A DNA stretch of 9,048 nucleotides from Allobosea sp. (GTDB lineage: Bacteria > Pseudomonadota > Alphaproteobacteria > Rhizobiales > Beijerinckiaceae). Under the pieces are notes generated by a model. That model saw nothing but the letters and a program-made list of their open reading frames with translations. It searched no databases and had not been told where the DNA came from. Position 1 is the stretch's first letter. Each line of letters begins with the position of its first letter. Shown here in pieces: positions 7,101 to 9,048 of this stretch. The position numbers and the translations under genes were made by a program. The stretch covers positions 1-9,048 of the forward strand of contig JAKFWE010000337.1 in the NCBI GenBank assembly GCA_021732895.1, in the 5' to 3' direction.

Positions 7101-8234
7101 ATGGTCTCACGCGCGGAACCGACATTCAGCGGGCGCTGGTGGTGGTCGATCGATCGCGTCATCCTCGGCGCCTTGATCGCGCTGATGGTGTCCGGCGTCG
7201 TGCTGCTGATGGCGGGCGGGCCGCCGGTGGCCGAGCGCCTGCAGCTGTCGACCTTCCATTTCGTCAACCGCCAGGCGGTCTATCTGCTGGTCGCGGTCGC
7301 GATCTTCATTCCCGTTTCCTTCCTGACGCCGCGGCAGGTGCGGCGCGTCGCGCTCGTGGTCTTCGCGGTCTCGCTGGCGATGGTGGTGGCGACGCTTTAT
7401 CTCGGCGTCGAGATCAAGGGCGCGCGGCGCTGGCTGACGCTGGGGCCGCTCGGCTCGGTGCAGCCGTCCGAGTTCATGAAGCCGGCCTTCGTCATCCTCG
7501 CGGCCTGGGCTTTCGCCGAGGGCACGCGCCGGCCCGATCTGCCCGGTACGCTGCTCGCCTTCCTGCTGCTGCCGGCGGCGATCGTGCCGCTCGTGCTGCA
7601 GCCCGATTTCGGCCAGACGGTGCTGGTCAGCCTAGTCTGGTGCGGCCTGTTCTTCGTCGCCGGCCTGCATTGGTTCTGGGTGCTGGGGCTCGGCGGCGCC
7701 GGCGCGTTCGGCATCCTCGTCGCCTATCAGCTCGTGCCGCATGTGCGCGCCCGCATCGAGCGCTTCATGGACAAGGGCTCGGGCGACACCTTCCAGATCG
7801 ACACCGCGCTGGAGAGTTTCTCGTCGGGGGGCTGGCTCGGCAAGGGGCCGGGCGAGGGCACGGTGAAGCGGATCCTCCCCGACGCGCATACCGATTTCAT
7901 CTTCGCGGTCACGGCGGAGGAGTTCGGCATCGTCGTCTGCATCGCGCTGGTGGCGCTGTTCGCGCTGATCGTGCTGCGGTCGCTGTTCGCCGCGCAGAGC
8001 GCCGAGGACCCGTTCTCGCGTCTGGCGGTGACCGGGCTCGCCCTGCTGTTCGGCATCCAGGCTGCGATCAACATGATGGTCAACCTGCACATGATGCCGG
8101 CCAAGGGCATGACGCTGCCCTTCATCTCCTATGGCGGCTCGTCGCTGGTTTCGCTGGCTCTCGGCGCGGGCTTCCTGCTGGCGCTGACGCGAAAACGGCC
8201 GCGCACCGAGACGATGACGCAATCCGGACGCTGA
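7101..8234 (+). CDS. ftsW: FtsW, septal peptidoglycan glycosyltransferase (SEDS family)
   Basis: FtsW is the polytopic SEDS polymerase that links lipid II into glycan strands at the division site, paired with the transpeptidase FtsI encoded at the start of this window. With the chosen start it has 377 residues and about ten hydrophobic segments. SEDS landmarks are QPSEF (residues 121-125), QPDFG (167-171), GDTFQID, GKGPGEG, HTDF (263-266, whose Asp265 aligns with the catalytic aspartate of the family) and PFISYGGSS (341-349 region) near the end. The start at 7101 gives MVSRAE followed by a tryptophan-rich stretch, as in other Hyphomicrobiales, and has a ribosome binding site. Starting at 7044 would add 19 poorly conserved residues. 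FtsW rather than RodA is supported by the dcw context. A separate promoter before it is possible, given the leader elements at 7012-7076. Confidence 0.95.
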   Translation: MVSRAEPTFSGRWWWSIDRVILGALIALMVSGVVLLMAGGPPVAERLQLSTFHFVNRQAVYLLVAVAIFIPVSFLTPRQVRRVALVVFAVSLAMVVATLYLGVEIKGARRWLTLGPLGSVQPSEFMKPAFVILAAWAFAEGTRRPDLPGTLLAFLLLPAAIVPLVLQPDFGQTVLVSLVWCGLFFVAGLHWFWVLGLGGAGAFGILVAYQLVPHVRARIERFMDKGSGDTFQIDTALESFSSGGWLGKGPGEGTVKRILPDAHTDFIFAVTAEEFGIVVCIALVALFALIVLRSLFAAQSAEDPFSRLAVTGLALLFGIQAAINMMVNLHMMPAKGMTLPFISYGGSSLVSLALGAGFLLALTRKRPRTETMTQSGR

Positions 8235-8238
8235 AAGC

Positions 8239-8772
8239 ATGGACGCCGAACGCACGACGCCGCGCCCTCTGATCCTGCTGGCGGCCGGCGGCACCGGCGG
8301 GCATCTCTTCCCGGCGGAGGCGCTGAGCCATGCCCTGCGGCGGCGGGGCCTGCGCGTCGCGCTGGTCACCGATGAGCGGGCGCTCGCATATGCCGGCGGC
8401 TTCCCGGCGGAATCCGTGCATGCGACGCCATCCGCCACGCCATCCGGGCGTTCGCCGCTGAAGAAGGCGGCCGCGATGATCGAACTCGTCCGGGGCGTGT
8501 TCGTCGCGCGTGGCGTCGTCTCGGCGCTGAAGCCGGCGCTCGTCATCGGCTTCGGCGGCTATCCGACCGTGCCGCCGCTGCTGGCCGCCTCGCTGTCCGG
8601 CGTCGCGACGATGCTGCACGAGCAGAACGCCGTCATCGGCCGGGCCAACCGCTTCCTGTCGGGCCGCGTCAAGGTCATCGCGACGGGCTTCGCCGAGGTC
8701 GGGGGTCTGAGCGCGAGCGCGGCCGCCAAGTGCCGGCAGGTCGGCAATCCGGTGCGCCCGGCGGTGATCTAG
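8239..8772 (+). CDS. murG: MurG N-terminal half, ended by an in-frame amber codon
   Basis: MurG transfers GlcNAc from UDP-GlcNAc to lipid I on the inner face of the membrane, forming lipid II. The frame encodes the N-terminal, lipid I-binding domain intact: GGTGGHLFPA (Gly17 to Ala26), GFGGYP (residues 104-109), HEQN (127-130) and the domain-junction sequence GNPVRPAVI. It then meets TAG at 8770-8772 (codon 178), where full-length MurG would continue to about 360-370 residues. The UDP-GlcNAc-binding domain follows in the same frame after the stop. The ATG lies 4 bases after the ftsW stop, with only a weak Shine-Dalgarno sequence, so coupling to ftsW is likely. A 177-residue N-terminal half alone should not be an active transferase. 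Either the base at the stop is wrong, or the gene is damaged, or the codon is read through. Confidence 0.85.
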   Translation: MDAERTTPRPLILLAAGGTGGHLFPAEALSHALRRRGLRVALVTDERALAYAGGFPAESVHATPSATPSGRSPLKKAAAMIELVRGVFVARGVVSALKPALVIGFGGYPTVPPLLAASLSGVATMLHEQNAVIGRANRFLSGRVKVIATGFAEVGGLSASAAAKCRQVGNPVRPAVI

Positions 8773-9048
8773 GCGGTCTCGCCCTATGCCGGGCCCGGCG
8801 CCGGACCGGTCAACCTGCTCGTATTCGGCGGCAGCCAGGGCGCGCGGATCATGGCCGACATCGTGCCCCCCGCGATCGGGCTGCTGAGCCCTGAAGAGAG
8901 AGCGCGGCTGTCGATCGTGCAGCAGGCCCGCGACGAGGATTTCGACAGGGTCGCCGGGATCTACGCCGATCTGGGCGTCACGGCCGAGATCGCGCCGTTC
9001 TTCAGCGATCTGCCGGCGCGGATGGCTCAGGCGCATTTCGTGATCGGC
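8773..9048 (+). pseudogene. murG: MurG C-terminal half continuing in frame after the amber codon, 3' end outside window
   Basis: Without any frameshift, the reading frame continues after TAG for 92 codons to the window edge with no further stop. It encodes recognisable MurG: VFGGSQGAR (GGSQGA at 8827-8844), which lies in the UDP-GlcNAc-binding domain, then QQARDED and IAPFFSDLPARMAQAHFVIG. The residues expected next in the family (SRSGAST) would be just outside. The first in-frame ATG is at 8851, after the GGSQGA motif, and has no clear ribosome binding site, so an independently started, functional second polypeptide is unlikely. Codon use stays GC-rich like the first half, so there is no sign of decay beyond the single stop. 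I label it pseudogene only because it has no start of its own; it is best read as the rest of one murG gene. Confidence 0.75.

Noticed and set aside
1..9048. Search by eye for mobile elements, CRISPR arrays, tRNA/rRNA genes, toxin-antitoxin pairs or a novel defence system.
   Set aside because: The window is filled by seven conserved cell wall and division genes with short gaps. No repeats, transposase or integrase motifs, or tRNA-like folds were seen.

Overview
The window is a GC-rich stretch (by eye about two-thirds G+C, with strong G/C bias at third codon positions). It carries one uninterrupted block of the division and cell wall (dcw) cluster, all on the + strand, in the order ftsI - murE - murF - mraY - murD - ftsW - murG. 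The proteins suggest an alphaproteobacterium, most likely of the Hyphomicrobiales (a Bosea- or Methylobacterium-like relative). The pointers are the 'EMGSTFK' form of the FtsI active site, the 'GTSGKSS' P-loop of MurE, the short FtsW N-terminus beginning MVSRAE, and a MurE with the meso-diaminopimelate motif DNPR. This placement rests on family knowledge and not on a search.

Layout: positions 1-1558 hold the 3' part of ftsI, the septal transpeptidase; its start and membrane anchor lie outside the window. murE (1566-3020), murF (3020-4462), mraY (4481-5563) and murD (5563-6993) follow with gaps of 18 bases or less, or one-base stop/start overlaps, so they look like one translationally coupled transcript. 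The only real intergenic gap is 6994-7100, before ftsW (7101-8234). It holds a 13-base palindrome, a TTAA-N7-TTGA element overlapping a TTGACA hexamer, and a GC-rich hairpin, and is the best place in the window for an internal promoter or operator. murG starts at 8239, four bases after ftsW, and runs to the window edge, but its frame is broken by a TAG at 8770-8772.

The genes act together. MurD, MurE and MurF add D-Glu, meso-DAP and D-Ala-D-Ala to the UDP-MurNAc peptide in the cytoplasm. MraY moves the product onto undecaprenyl phosphate (lipid I), and MurG adds GlcNAc (lipid II). FtsW polymerises lipid II at the septum and FtsI cross-links the strands.

I found no mobile element, CRISPR array, RNA gene or unknown accessory system; this is core chromosomal sequence. 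The one real anomaly is the amber codon inside murG, an essential gene, at the junction of its two domains. Downstream of it the frame stays open and conserved to the window end, which points to a sequencing or assembly error, a very recent mutation, or (least likely) recoding.
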